The notes under the pieces were generated by a model that saw only the letters and a program-made list of their open reading frames with translations, did not search any database and was not told the DNA's origin. A program made the position numbers and the translations under genes. This document shows positions 12,110 through 24,089 of a stretch of 64,000 nucleotides of DNA, piece by piece (positions within the stretch are counted from its first letter, which is position 1; each line of letters begins with the position of its first letter). The stretch comes from Palaemon carinicauda (Eukaryota; Arthropoda; Malacostraca; Decapoda; Palaemonidae), in contig NC_090730.1 in the NCBI RefSeq assembly GCF_036898095.1, positions 23,602,356-23,666,355 of the forward strand, written 5' to 3'.

Positions 12110-12112
<3 letters not shown>

Positions 12113-12181
<69 letters not shown>
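12113..12181. repeat. (CT)n microsatellite in copy 1 intron 5
   Basis: Uninterrupted CT dinucleotides. The homologous tract in copy 2 is 34873-34958. Confidence 0.95.
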
Positions 12182-12182
<1 letters not shown>

Positions 12183-13011
12183 AATAATAAATATCTGTAA
12201 CCAATCTAATATTTTTCTCTTCATTTATTTATCTAATCCAAAGAATGAAAATTTTTTCAACGATAATATACATAATAAAAGATTCCCTTCTTTCTTTAAA
12301 AATCAAAGATGATAATATATAATTATCGTTATTCCACAACGTGAATTTACGTTGATGACTTACAAGTGATATTTTATCATCTACTTATCATAAAATTAGC
12401 TGTTAATGTGACACGATATGTTAATCTGTCTTTCTCTTGTTTAGTCTGTTCTACTTCAATCAGTTGCACACAGGCTCTGTCCCTTACCAGAAATAGAGTT
12501 ATTCTATATTTTGATTAAAAGTTAACCAATGCTGTACGATACTTGGCCATGAAAATGAGATTAGGATACACCAATAATTTTACTCTTGAAAATTATTACC
12601 GGATACGCAATGATATTTCAAGCATTTCAAGATCCACTTTACATCAAGCAACTTGAAGGAATTTATCTTTTCCCATAGGAAGAAATATAATTTCGTAGTT
12701 GCGGTGAATTAGAATATTTGGTGAATAATATTTCTAAGGAATCGCTCCTGCACCCCACACAGATTATTTCGTATGTTATATCTGGCCATCAAGAATGCAA
12801 TAAGACACAGTGTAACTCCGCTGTAATCTTTAGACCAACAACAGTTGTGAATCCTACTGTAACATACGACAAAGATTTAACCAAACATCTTCCGTGAGCA
12901 GATAAAGGTTATAATCAAAGTTGGTTCTAAAAATTCAAACTTCATCGTCATATTTAACTTTGTTTGTAATTGGCAAAGGGAAAATAACAGTTATAACCAA
13001 TTGTATCTCAC

Positions 13012-13115
13012 TTTACATAGAGACCATCTCCGGTGATTAGGACGGAAGAAAGCCTGCACCTTCTCAGCCTAAAATCATCGCAAGTAATCGATATGGTTGA
13101 GTCAACAGACGAACC
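13012..13115 (-). CDS. Copy 1 exon 5: CUB part 2
   Basis: Encodes GSSVDSTISITCDDFRLRR then CRLSSVLITGDGLYV. It is open, phase 0 to 2, with donor GTGAGA and CUB cysteines CDD and CR. Confidence 0.8.
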
Positions 13116-13516
13116 CTGCAAGGGATAATATTGATGAAGAGAGGAAACGGGTAGACGAAGATTACCTGTATATTACTGAAACTTATGAACGAATAGTAAA
13201 ATAACTATCCATTGCCAACATGGTTGTGGCAAGACACAAGATATGACTAAAATAATAATTATAAAAAAGTTTTCCGGTGGTTGAATAAATAGAGACTTTT
13301 GGAATTGCGTTTAATGCTTTTTATTTAAGAAGACGAGAGATAAAGAGATAACAGTTTGTAGTTGATGATTTCTATGTTTATGGAAAGAGCTGCCTTGATA
13401 GCTGGAGGAATACAGTCAGCCCTCGATATTCGCTGAATCGGTCCTTTGCAATACTGACAACTCTATAACCTACTAAATAAAAAGTACGAAAATACTAATT
13501 TTTTTTCTTAACTTAC

Positions 13517-13631
13517 CTGGAAGGTCCAGAGACAGCTGCTGCCCACTGAATACCTATTTGGGTAATTCTGAGACTGGATGGTAACGGTCTGGCCCGGTGC
13601 CAAACATGACTGCCACATGGAAGGGAGCTTG
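13517..13631 (-). pseudogene. Copy 1 exon 4: CUB part 1, 1-bp deletion
   Basis: Starts in the CUB frame (SSLPCGSHV). It then shifts because CAT-GTT-TGG replaces copy 2's CAT-GTC-CTG with one base missing (near 13601-13604). Downstream text still matches the CUB, but in another frame. Both splice sites are intact. Confidence 0.85.
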
Positions 13632-14017
13632 CTGAGTTGGGGGCAGAAGAAGGATAAATGTGAGGGCGTGAATACAGAACCAAAATCTGTTTTCAAAGAA
13701 CTCTTCCCGAGGGTAAAACTAACTTATTTTTATGACTGGAAATGAATAGAAGGATGATATGAAAAAAAAGGTTAGTGAACGGTTGTCAAAAGGCAGTATT
13801 GCTACTAACATTGGTTCAAGCTTAAACATTTCTTTTTTCAAGTAATGAAAGTTAAAGCAGATATTTCTTATAGATATCTAGTTAGAATATCCAAATGAGA
13901 TTGTATTAACTTATTACCATACGAATATGACTTCCCGAAAAACTAAATGAGAAAGTTTAGAGTTTCCTAAGTTTAATGAAAGTTTTGCTTTACAAAAGAA
14001 GATGATCTTGAGAGTAC

Positions 14018-14100
14018 CTTGTCTGTCGCCACCTGACATCTGCCTCAGCTCATCGAGGACTCGTTTCATCTCGCCTAGTCTGGGCTCCTTGTGGGGAGTG
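14018..14100 (-). CDS. Copy 1 exon 3: propeptide segment before the CUB
   Basis: Encodes TTPHKEPRLGEMKRVLDELR then QMSGGDRQ, charged and helical in character. The exon ends in phase 1, and the donor is GTACTC in both copies. Confidence 0.8.
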
Positions 14101-14554
14101 CTGGTGTGGGGGGGGGGGGGGTATAAAGAGGGGAATTAAATAGATAGAAAGAAAGGAAATAAATATACGAGAAAGGTAAATGGTGATGTGATTGTAAAAC
14201 AGTGTAGATACATATCCCATTTGTATAATATGATTGTGTGGGATTTTTATATTACGGATATGAGTTGGAAGAAAAATATTTATCACTGACATAAGGTCTT
14301 CAGAAAATACTTATACCACTAATATTTTACTGAATCACCAAGGAACAGGCAAAGGTTTTCCCAGAAAATTTCCTTTCTTGTCAAAAATAATGTTGAAGTA
14401 ATATTCATTATATTCAAAAAGTTTCAATCGATAAAAGCAAATGAAGTCAAAGCTTATTCAAATACTTTCCAAATGGTTAAAAGTCTCATGACATTTCAAT
14501 GAATTCTCAAGGTCATTATGTTATTAAATTTCCCGAAGAGGAAACTCGACTTAC

Positions 14555-14595
14555 GTTCCGTTCCAAGCGGGAACAGCATTCACACACCACAAACT
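14555..14595 (-). CDS. Copy 1 exon 2: end of signal peptide
   Basis: Encodes SLWCVNAVPAWNG and two bases of the next codon. Identical to copy 2 over all 41 nt. Signal cleavage is plausible after VNA. Confidence 0.85.
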
Positions 14596-15567
14596 CTGAA
14601 GGAAGAAGAAATGGAATAAAGAAAGGAATGTAAACAATGTAATTATATCAGTCATAATATTTGTAACAAATATCAGGGTTGGGTGGGGGTAGTGACTCGA
14701 GAAACTGACTGCATAATGAAGCAACACTTTCTTTTGTTGGGGTTTTAAATACTTCTTTTCCTCCTTAACCAATATTCATTTGGAGGAAGTTGTTTGCAAA
14801 GGAATTGTAAATAACTGGCATAAATCCATCATATGTGAGATTGAAAAAATGTCAAATTCTCTTGCAGTCTTTGTATTTTAGGAATCTAATAAGCCTATGT
14901 TAACTTTTATATCTTTACTGATATTCATATATGTTGTGAAATGAAATAAATGAGCTTTAGATAAACGAGGATTATCTGCCTTTATTCTATCTCAATATAC
15001 TTCATTTAGCAATGATATAAGGAAACGAGTCTTCTTAAACAATCCAGCTGACAACTGAAAACGAAAATTCCCCAAAGTTATTTACTAAAAAATGAATCCA
15101 GTTTGCAATTTTATCCTTGGGGTAAACTAAACGCGTTAAATCGTATTCAATTGAACAATATTTGATAACAGTTGCAAGTCGACTCCAGTTCTGTCTACCC
15201 TGAGGAAGCTAAGTCACACCTAATTGGCTAAAAGCTTTCTTCTAAGATGGCTGAACTATTAGCAATTACCATGACTGTCCTGAATTGAAGCAAGTCATAC
15301 TTCCTGAACATTCTCGGAGGAAAATATGGGAAAAAAAAAAATCGTATTTTTTGTCATAAAAATTACTTGATCATCATTTTTCTATTTGTAACGTAGAAAA
15401 GTTATGCAAAAGACGGGAAATAAGCGGTTAATGAAGTGTCGGTGTTCAAAAATATTTATAAAGAACACATATAAATGACTTGTCTTACAAACATGAAATG
15501 CTAGTCTTCGAACTGTGTTTCGGGCAAGATATCTTTGAAACTGAGGGAAAAAAATGTTGAGGCTTAC

Positions 15568-15606
15568 TAGAAGGAGCAGAGCCAAAGACAGCGGAGTGGA
15601 TTCCAT
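15568..15606 (-). CDS. Copy 1 exon 1: start of signal peptide
   Basis: ATG then ESTPLSLALLLL, ending in phase 0 before GTAAGC. It is the first ATG downstream of the TATA box, and copy 2 has the same start. Confidence 0.85.
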
Positions 15607-15699
15607 CGTGGCTGGGTGGAGTCACAGAAGAGTTCTCTGCAGAAGCCAAAGAGTCAACTCCAACTCCAACTGCATCGGCTGGTTAGGAAGTTCCTCTCC

Positions 15700-15738
15700 C
15701 TCTCTGAGGCTGCACAGGTGACTGACGCAGTTTATAAA
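15700..15738 (-). promoter_or_regulatory. Core promoter of protease copy 1
   Basis: TATAAA on the minus strand within 15731-15738. An Inr-like CTCAGA lies about 31 nt downstream (near 15705), about 100 nt before the ATG. Sequence and spacing are conserved in copy 2 (43471-43478). Transcription start is inferred. Confidence 0.6.
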
Positions 15739-15890
15739 GAGGCCGACGAATACCATCGGTTCATTGAATATCAAATTTCTTAATTATTTCTTTTCATCTA
15801 AACACTTGTGGCGAGTTCAGCCAAAAGTGTCATGATTAGTTTGGAAATAAAAATAATAAAAATAAGTGTCATTACTCTAGTTAAGATATA

Positions 15891-16205
<315 letters not shown>

Positions 16206-16408
16206 AGTTTATGACAAGTCACCCTACATATTCCTGTCGAATTCAGGAATATGTTCATAGACTTGAAATAAACCCATCTCCACCATGATAGCTAAATCGT
16301 GAGTTTGCAACACGTGGTTATTTTAATGAAGATCAGTCCCTGGCATTATAAGAGTTTGAAACATTCGCTTTTTGGTCATTAACTTTTGTGAGTTTGTTTA
16401 TATGTACA

Positions 16409-16410
<2 letters not shown>

Positions 16411-16461
<51 letters not shown>

Positions 16462-16493
16462 TATACGTATATATATATTTATATATATATCTT

Positions 16494-16575
<82 letters not shown>

Positions 16576-16584
16576 TATATATAT

Positions 16585-16653
<69 letters not shown>

Positions 16654-16664
16654 CATATATATGT
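16411..16664. repeat. (TA)n microsatellite at the LINE 3' end
   Basis: TA tract with short interruptions that abuts the 3' terminus (GACGACGACATATATG, minus strand) of the adjacent LINE, as if the LINE had inserted in TA repeats. Confidence 0.9.
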
Positions 16665-19600
16665 CGTCGTCGTCGTTGGCGCCCACTCGTGTCCGAGTAT
16701 TGGGTTCTGTCGTTTGCCATCAGCCTCCTATCTGTGGGGTGGGTGCTTATGCCTGATGTGGCTGTTAAGTCCTAGTCTGTGGTGGAAGAGTCGCGGACAG
16801 TGTTCACAAGGGAGGGTAGGCGGTGGGCGGGGCTGTTCTAATCGCTCTCTCCTTCTTCTCCTCCTAGCCTCCTCATTTTGTCTCCTACTCTTCTCGAAGT
16901 CCACGGTGCCATGGTGTACTGTACTCCTCCAGGTTTTCCTGTCCCTGGCTGTTTCTTCCCATGAGGAAGGATCGATGTCAGTTAGAGCCAGGGTGCGCTT
17001 TAGTTGATCTTTATAGCGCATTTTCGGGGCTCCTCGTGGTCTGGTGCCCTGGGTCAGTTCTCCGTAGAATATTTTCTTTGGGAGCCTAGATGGATCCATC
17101 CTATGCACGTGTCCTATCCAGCGGAGGCGGTGGTGGATGATGGTGGCCTCCACGCTGGTCAGCGAGGCACGTTCTAAGACTTCAATGTTGGTGGTGTGGC
17201 TCTCCCAGGGGATTTTCAAGATCTGCCTCAGTTTCATTTGTTGGAAGCGTTCTAGGTTTTTAATATCGTTTTTATATAGCGTCCATGTTTCACATGCATA
17301 CAGGAGCGTGGAGAGGACTACTGCCCTGAACACCATTATTTTGGTGGTCATTGTCAGAGCGTGGTTGTTAAATACGCGGCAGTTGAGTCGGCCAAAGGCG
17401 GAGTGGGCTGCCCTGATCCTGTTCTCCACGTCCTTTTTGCTTGTGGGAGTTGATGTTAGGATGCTCCCTAGGTAGGAGAACTGGTCCACTTGTTCTAACG
17501 GTTGGTCATTCACTGTGGTATTGAAGTTGGGGAGCATCAGTCCTGGTGGATGTTGAACGAGGGTCTTGGTTTTGTCTGAGTTGACTTGCATCCCAAAACG
17601 TTTGTAGGCATAGTTGTATGCATCAGCTAACGACTGCAGGTCCTCTGCCGTCTGACCTGGGCTGGCATTGTCGTCAGCATACTGCAGTTCTCGCACTGCA
17701 CACATGGTGGTCTTGGTTCTGGCGCGGAGTCTAGCGAGGTTGAAAGCGCCTCCATCCATGTGGAAACGTAGGTCGACTGAGGGTGTGTCTGGGGGAATCT
17801 CGTTGAGCATTGCTGCGGTGTATAGCGAGAAACACGTCGGGGCCAGAACACAGCCCTGCTTCAGGCCGCCTTTGATGGGGAATGGGTCTGAAAGAGAGTT
17901 CTGGTGGCAGACTCTCCCAACCATTCCGTCATGGAGGGCACGCACCAGCTTGACAAAATCGGGTGGGCAGCCATATCTTTTGAGGACTGCCCACATGGCA
18001 GGTCGAGGTACTTTGTCGAAGGCCTTTTTCAAATCCCAGAAGATGAACATTATGGGCTGTTGTTGTTCGAGGCTCTTCTCTTGTAGTTGTCGCGCACAGA
18101 AGATCATGTCTATGGTCCCGCGGGAAGGTCGAAAGCCACACTGGGACTCTGGCAGGACGTCTTCTGCGAGAATAAGGAGGCGGTCAAGGAGAATCCGAGC
18201 GAAAATCTTACTCGCGATACTTAGTAGTGATATTCCTCGGTAGTTGTTACAGTTCTCCCTGTCTCCCTTCTTGAAGATGGTAGTGATGTTTGCATCGCGG
18301 AAGTCACTGGGGGGGGGGGTCTTGGTCTCCCATATTTTCAGTATAAGGAGCATCAAACGGTTCCTCAAGCCGGGGCCACCGTGAGTGAGGAGCTCCAACG
18401 GGATGTTGTCTGGCCCTGGGGCTTTGCCGGGCTTCATGCGCTGCAGGGCCTTGTTGAAGTCATGGATGGAGGGTGGTAGTGCCATCCAGTGACGGACGGG
18501 ATGCTGCGGGGTCATTCGCAGGAGATCGTCTGGGGTGTCTGCTTGGTCATTGAGGAGGTTCTCAAAGTGAGACCTCCACCTGGCCAGGATGCCCTCGCTG
18601 TCGGTGATGGTCGTGGCCCCATCCGCGTCCTTCAGGCTGCCCACTGATGACCGTGTGGGACCGAATATTTCCTTTGTTGCTGCATAGAATCTGCGCAGGT
18701 CACGTTGGTCAGCGAAACTCTGTATTTCTGCAGCTTTTCTTTGCCACCAGATGTTCTGGGCTTCACGGATACCTCTCTGGCAACCAGCTTCAGCCATCTT
18801 GTGAGCACATTTGTTAGCTGCTGTTGGTTGGTTTTCCAAAGTCAGGCGTGCTTGTCGTTTGGTTTCAATGAGAAGAGAGATGGTAGCATCATTCTCATCA
18901 AACCAATCCTGCCATTTCTTGGTGGTGTAGCCTAGTGTTTCCTCCGCGGCACGGGCCATGGCGTTTCTGAGGGTGGTCCAGTGGTGCTCAACAGTGGCCT
19001 GACCCACAGGGTCTGCGAGGTATTGTTCGCAGGCCTCCTTGTAGTTCTGTGCCACCTGTGGGTTGCAGAGCTTACTACAATCAAAGCGTTGGTGTGGTAC
19101 GCTGTCAGGTGCCCTTCTGGGTGGTCGTAGGGTCGTCACGGAGAGTCGGGAGATGAGGAGTCTGTGGTCCGTCCAGCAGTCGTCCGCTCCGGGCATGGAT
19201 CGGGTGATGCGGACGTCTCCTCGATCTCTGGCTCTGGTCAGGACGTAGTCCAGGGTGTGCCAGTGTTTAGACCGTGGGTGTCTCCATGTGGTCTTTTGTC
19301 GCTTTGGTAACTGAAAGATGGTGTTGGTTACCACAAGTTGGTGTTCTGCACACAGACCCAGTAGGAGTTGGCCATTGGCGTTGCAATTTCCAATGCCATG
19401 GCGGCCGATAATTCCCTCCCACAGGCGATGGTCTTTGCCTACTCGGGCATTAAAGTCGCCAAGCACAATGAGTTTGTCATTGGCGGGCACTGCCTGGATG
19501 GTGCGGTCGAGCTGGGTGTAGAAGGCAGCTTTGTTATCATCGGTTGAGGTCATAGTCGGGGCGTAGACAGATATCAGGGTGAGATGTCTGTCCCGCGTGA

Positions 19601-20560
19601 TGGGGATGCGGACAGTCATCAGGCGCTCACTGATGGCCTTGGGAGCTAGGTTGTGCTGCTGCACTAGCTGGGAACGGATGGCGAAACCGACACCGTGGAT
19701 GCGAGGCTCCTCTAGGGCCTTGCCTTTCCAGAAGATGGTGTAGCCTGTTCCAGCTTCCCTGATGTTGCCCTCTTCGGGTAGTCTAGTCTCGCTAAGAGCC
19801 GCCACATCAACATTGAAGCGGGCTAGCTCCTTGCAGACGAGGGCTGTACGTCGTTCCAGGCGGTTGGTGTTCGTCACGTCTTGGAGGGTGCGGATGTTCC
19901 ACGCACCTAAGGTTAATATTTTTTTCTTGTTATTTCGACCGCATTAGTGGGATGTCCGCCAGCCGCGGTGAGCTGACCAGACGGGTTTGCCGTGTCCGAT
20001 GTTTACCCCACCTTTTCTAGGGGCCTCCCCATGTGGGGTGGGCTGCGGTGTCCTCAATAGGCCAGCCCAGTCACGGGTCCAGCTGCCGAACTCTGGTGTC
20101 ACGGCACCGTCACCAGAGAGCAACTGAATCTTAGACTCGCCGCCTGAGTGCAGTCGTGGGCTAAGGGCTTCCAGCTATCCAGGCCTGCCCCCTTCACCCA
20201 CGGTGCTGTCGCCTCAGGACTTGCTGGTGGTGATGATGATGATGATGGTGAGAAAGAGATGAAGAAGGGTGGAGGAAACGACAGAATGCCAGTAGCTGGG
20301 TATATTGTTTTGGGTGGTCGTGGCTTTGCAGCGGCCACGCACACACACTTGGCCCACATCATTTTCACCGCAGCTCAAGACATATGAGACAGGCGGCTTC
20401 TCCGATGTTGGTTGCATCGGGCTGCTGGGTTCTTGTTATGTCAAGGCCCGCCTTGTTGCCTGCCCGACAGGCATTTCCCTCTTCCGCCGGCGCTGGGAAG
20501 CTTCGCCGTTGGGGTCTTGTTTGGTTTGATTTTGGAGTTTTCCTTCTCCTAGCCTTTGCC
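16665..20560 (-). mobile_element. GC-rich non-LTR retrotransposon (LINE)
   Basis: A GC-rich island in an AT-rich region. It carries a roughly 600-bp GC-rich 5' segment (19931-20560), one long ORF, and a short 3' end of GAC repeats entering (TA)n. No LTRs or terminal inverted repeats. The 5' boundary is judged from base composition only. There is no second copy in the window for comparison. Confidence 0.8.
16728..19930 (-). CDS. LINE endonuclease/reverse transcriptase with C-terminal C2H2 zinc finger
   Basis: One uninterrupted frame of about 1,060 codons. N-terminal AP-endonuclease domain: [35 protein letters not shown] and WTDHRLL carry the Asn, Glu, Asp-Asn and Asp-His motifs. Central reverse transcriptase (about residues 440-720 from 19877): [43 protein letters not shown] and the catalytic ELQYADD. 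A thumb/linker with [12 protein letters not shown] follows, then an Arg/Glu-rich stretch, and the last 25 residues form [20 protein letters not shown], a C2H2 finger. No RNase H seen. No in-frame ATG lies upstream of the endonuclease start (a TAA lies just upstream), so the start is uncertain: the true start may be lost or non-AUG. Clade not assigned. The intact frame suggests recent insertion. Confidence 0.88.
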
Positions 20561-20750
20561 TATCTTAAAGTAAAGGAGAAGGCCTATAGTAATAACAATA
20601 CACTATGAAAGAGGAGTTAAGATAACATTAATAGGGTAATGATAGTACAGATTAAATAAAAAAGATTGCCACACTGCTGGGAAATGTCTATATCCCATTA
20701 GTATATGGAAGAGGTTGATAAGGTATGACCTTAGAATGTTAAAATTTGAT

Positions 20751-20935
20751 GGGGGAAGAACGAATCAAACTGAGGAATTGGTGAAGAGATCTGGTGTTCA
20801 GAAGCTGGAGAAAAGGCTGAGAACTTAAAAGATTGAGATGGTTTGGACATCTAGTGAGAAGGGATGAGGAACATATAACCAAAATAAACAGTAAATACAA
20901 AAGTGACAAGACACTTCTTGGAGGGCCCCGATAAT
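20751..20935 (+). pseudogene. LINE reverse transcriptase C-terminal remnant
   Basis: Reads RTNQTEELVKRSGVQKLEKR then, in a shifted frame, RLRWFGHLVRRDEEHITKI, matching the post-RT segment of many LINE ORF2 proteins. The frameshift lies near 20828. It runs up to the assembly gap, so its right end is unknown. Confidence 0.6.
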
Positions 20936-20939
20936 CATT

Positions 20940-21439
20940 NNNNNNNNNNNNNNNNNNNNNNNNNNNNNNNNNNNNNNNNNNNNNNNNNNNNNNNNNNNNN
21001 NNNNNNNNNNNNNNNNNNNNNNNNNNNNNNNNNNNNNNNNNNNNNNNNNNNNNNNNNNNNNNNNNNNNNNNNNNNNNNNNNNNNNNNNNNNNNNNNNNNN
21101 NNNNNNNNNNNNNNNNNNNNNNNNNNNNNNNNNNNNNNNNNNNNNNNNNNNNNNNNNNNNNNNNNNNNNNNNNNNNNNNNNNNNNNNNNNNNNNNNNNNN
21201 NNNNNNNNNNNNNNNNNNNNNNNNNNNNNNNNNNNNNNNNNNNNNNNNNNNNNNNNNNNNNNNNNNNNNNNNNNNNNNNNNNNNNNNNNNNNNNNNNNNN
21301 NNNNNNNNNNNNNNNNNNNNNNNNNNNNNNNNNNNNNNNNNNNNNNNNNNNNNNNNNNNNNNNNNNNNNNNNNNNNNNNNNNNNNNNNNNNNNNNNNNNN
21401 NNNNNNNNNNNNNNNNNNNNNNNNNNNNNNNNNNNNNNN
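20940..21439. other. Assembly gap, 500 Ns
   Basis: Exactly 500 Ns, a conventional placeholder length, so the real distance is unknown. It sits about 40 bp left of the start of duplicated block 2. Confidence 0.99.
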
Positions 21440-22004
21440 AAAATACGAATGAAAGAAGAAGAGTAAAGAAAAATTCTTCGCAGGAAAGTCCATATGTAGG
21501 GATTTTAAAACCTACTGAACAATTTTCATTCCATCAATGGTCACGATACTCTCCTGAAAATACGAAATTAAAAGGAAAAATAAAATCTCTCTAACATTAC
21601 TATTTTTTTTGTAGTTTACTAAAATAGTGAATGAAAGAAAACGAGTTTTAACACCGTTCATAGAAAATGCTTCTTACCAAGGATTATGAGTAACTATGGG
21701 CAAAAGACGTCATCATTTAGATTTTAGGCCTATTCTATTCGCACGACAGCCGTGTAATAAACTTCAAACTGCTATTCTCACGACAACACCTGGTAGCGGA
21801 ATTTAGAGCTAAATTAACTGGCTCCCTCATTTGGCAATAGTTAAGTTAAAGACGCTCTTAAAATGTGAGTTTAATATTTATCAGATTTTGATACGTTTTC
21901 ATCATTTTCTCTGTAACTGTGAAGGATGGGGAGAGAAAAAGGGGAAGTCATCGAAGTCAAAGTTAGGAAGCTATAGTAAAACAGAGATGAGCAACTCCGG
22001 TGTC

Positions 22005-22795
22005 GCGTTGTTTGAGCCAGAGTCAATATATTCAGTATTTATTGACTCAAGGTTGAACCAGAGTCAACATATACAGTTTGTATTGACTAAGGGTTGAGCC
22101 AGAGTCAATATATTCAGTTTGTATTGACTAAGGGTTGAGCCAGAGTCAATATATACAGTATGTATTGACTCAGGGTTGAGCCAGAGTCAATATATACAGT
22201 ATGTATTAACTCAGAGTTGAGCCAGGGTCGATATATTCAGTATATATTGACTCAGTGTTGAGCCAGAGTCAATATATCCAGTACGTATTAACTCAAGGCT
22301 GAACCAGAGTCAATATATTCAGTATGTATTAACTCAAGGTTGAGCCAGAGTCAATATTTTCAGTATGTATTGACTCAGGGTTGAACCAGAGTCAATATAT
22401 TCAGTATGTATTAACTCAGGATTGAGCCAGAGTCAATATATTCAGTTTGTATTGACTAAGGGTTGACCCAGAGTCAATATATACAGTATGTATTGACTGA
22501 GTTGAGCCAGAGTTAATATATTCAGTATATATTGACTCAGTGTTGAGCCAGAGTCAATATATTTGGAATGTATTAACTCAAGGTTGAGCCAGAGTCAATA
22601 TATTCAGTATGTATTGACTCCGGGTTGAACCAGAGTCAATATATTCAGTATGTATTAACTCAGGGTTGACCCAGAGTCAATATATACAGTATGTATTGAC
22701 TTAGTTGAGCCAGAGTCAATATATTCAGTATAGATTGACTAAGGTTTGAGCCAGAGTCAATATATCCGGTATGTATTGACTCAGGGTTGAGCCAT
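22005..22795. repeat. 42-bp hairpin minisatellite, array 2 (about 19 units)
   Basis: Same unit as at 2960-3875, with arms GAGTCAATA and TATTGACTC. Unit number and order of variants differ between arrays, so they have changed since the duplication. Confidence 0.9.
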
Positions 22796-23174
22796 GAACT
22801 CTCGTTCTCGGAAGAATTTCAGTGAGACCTGAGTGAGACAATGCGAGACTTGAGCAGCATCTGTAGAGCTGGAGGACTGTTGTCACTGTAGGAATGGTGT
22901 CAAGTTTAGTTTCGATATAGTTCAATAGGGTCATAAATGTCATGCAAAGTTTATTGAAGTATCTTATAATCAGAGGCCATAGTGATAGCCTAATAAATGC
23001 TTCTCGGTTTTGATTTTGAGGACATATTTCAAAGTAGCTGCATTCTATTTTGCTGTTAATTTTATCAGGCATTGATTTTTTAGATAACTAGTCGAATTTT
23101 TATTACAGGAAATATCTCTCTTGATATTTTCATTGATTTTAACATAATCTATGAATTAAACTGGTGCTAGATTG
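22796..23174. other. Conserved spacer, no gene
   Basis: Counterpart of 3876-4260. No domain or RNA gene seen. Confidence 0.6.
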
Positions 23175-23482
23175 AAAAAGGCTGTGGTGGCCGATGCAGT
23201 AACGTCCCTGACTGGTGTTTGAAACCCGCTCAAACTCGTTAGTTCATTTTGTCGCTGACGTTACCATTAATGTGAGCAAAGAATGGGGGAGGGGTTTGCG
23301 GGAGCCAATGGATCTAGCTGCTGAGTCATCAGCAGTCTTTGCCTGGCCCTCCTTGGTCCTAGATTGGATGGAGAGGATGCCTGGGCACTGGGCATATGTG
23401 TATATGGTCAGTTTCTGGTGAATTGTTCTGCTTGTTAGGGCAATGCTACTATCCCTTGTCTCTGCTATTGATGGCAACATAT
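23175..23482 (+). repeat. tRNA-derived SINE, copy 2
   Basis: Same element as 4262-4535. The A-box region is kept, but the B box has decayed (TGTTTGAAACCCGCTC for GTTCGAGTCCCGCTC). It holds a body segment (GCAGTCTTTGCCTGGCCC) missing from the 4.3-kb copy. Confidence 0.75.
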
Positions 23483-23882
23483 CTGATAATGAAATCGGAA
23501 TACAAAATGATAACGAATGAACTGAATACATGAAAGAAGCAGAATCAGAATTTGGTAATGTTCAACTCTACATCAGAAGGATCATAATGTTAAAACAATC
23601 TCATATGATACAATGATAAAATTACCATCATCTCAATACACCAGACACTTGCAAACATTTAAGAGTATTGCTAAATAGTACAAATAAGAATTTTAAAGTA
23701 CAATTTTGAACGTCCTAAATAAAAAATCAAGCCTTCTGATTGGTCAGATTTATGACGAAAAAGTTTTTCATCAATGATAATCTTATTCATAAATCATATT
23801 CATTAATGGCATTGATGTGATTTCTAGCCATGGGACTTTTAATTTATATCTCATGTAATATATACGAGTATGAGTCAAAATA

Positions 23883-23888
<6 letters not shown>

Positions 23889-23976
<88 letters not shown>

Positions 23977-23993
23977 TTATATATATACATATG

Positions 23994-24085
<92 letters not shown>
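23889..24085. repeat. (TA)n microsatellite
   Basis: About 200 bp of TA with a short ACATTTATATAT/ATGTACATAC interruption. Lies inside the insertion specific to block 2. Confidence 0.95.
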
Positions 24086-24086
<1 letters not shown>

Positions 24087-24089
24087 CAC

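Noticed and set aside
13508..13696. Minus frame running from intron 3 into exon 4 as a separate ORF
   Set aside because: The part before CAG at 13632-13634 is intron; in copy 2 the CUB frame differs from this frame.
16333..16756. Long open frames of alternating Tyr/Ile in (TA)n tracts (also 345-684, 23783-24130, 43575-43802, 51175-51598, 52973-53191, 56234-56651)
   Set aside because: TA repeats have no stops in several frames; the frames are artefacts of low complexity.
17668..18243. Plus-strand frames within 16.7-19.9 kb
   Set aside because: Antisense shadows of the LINE ORF.
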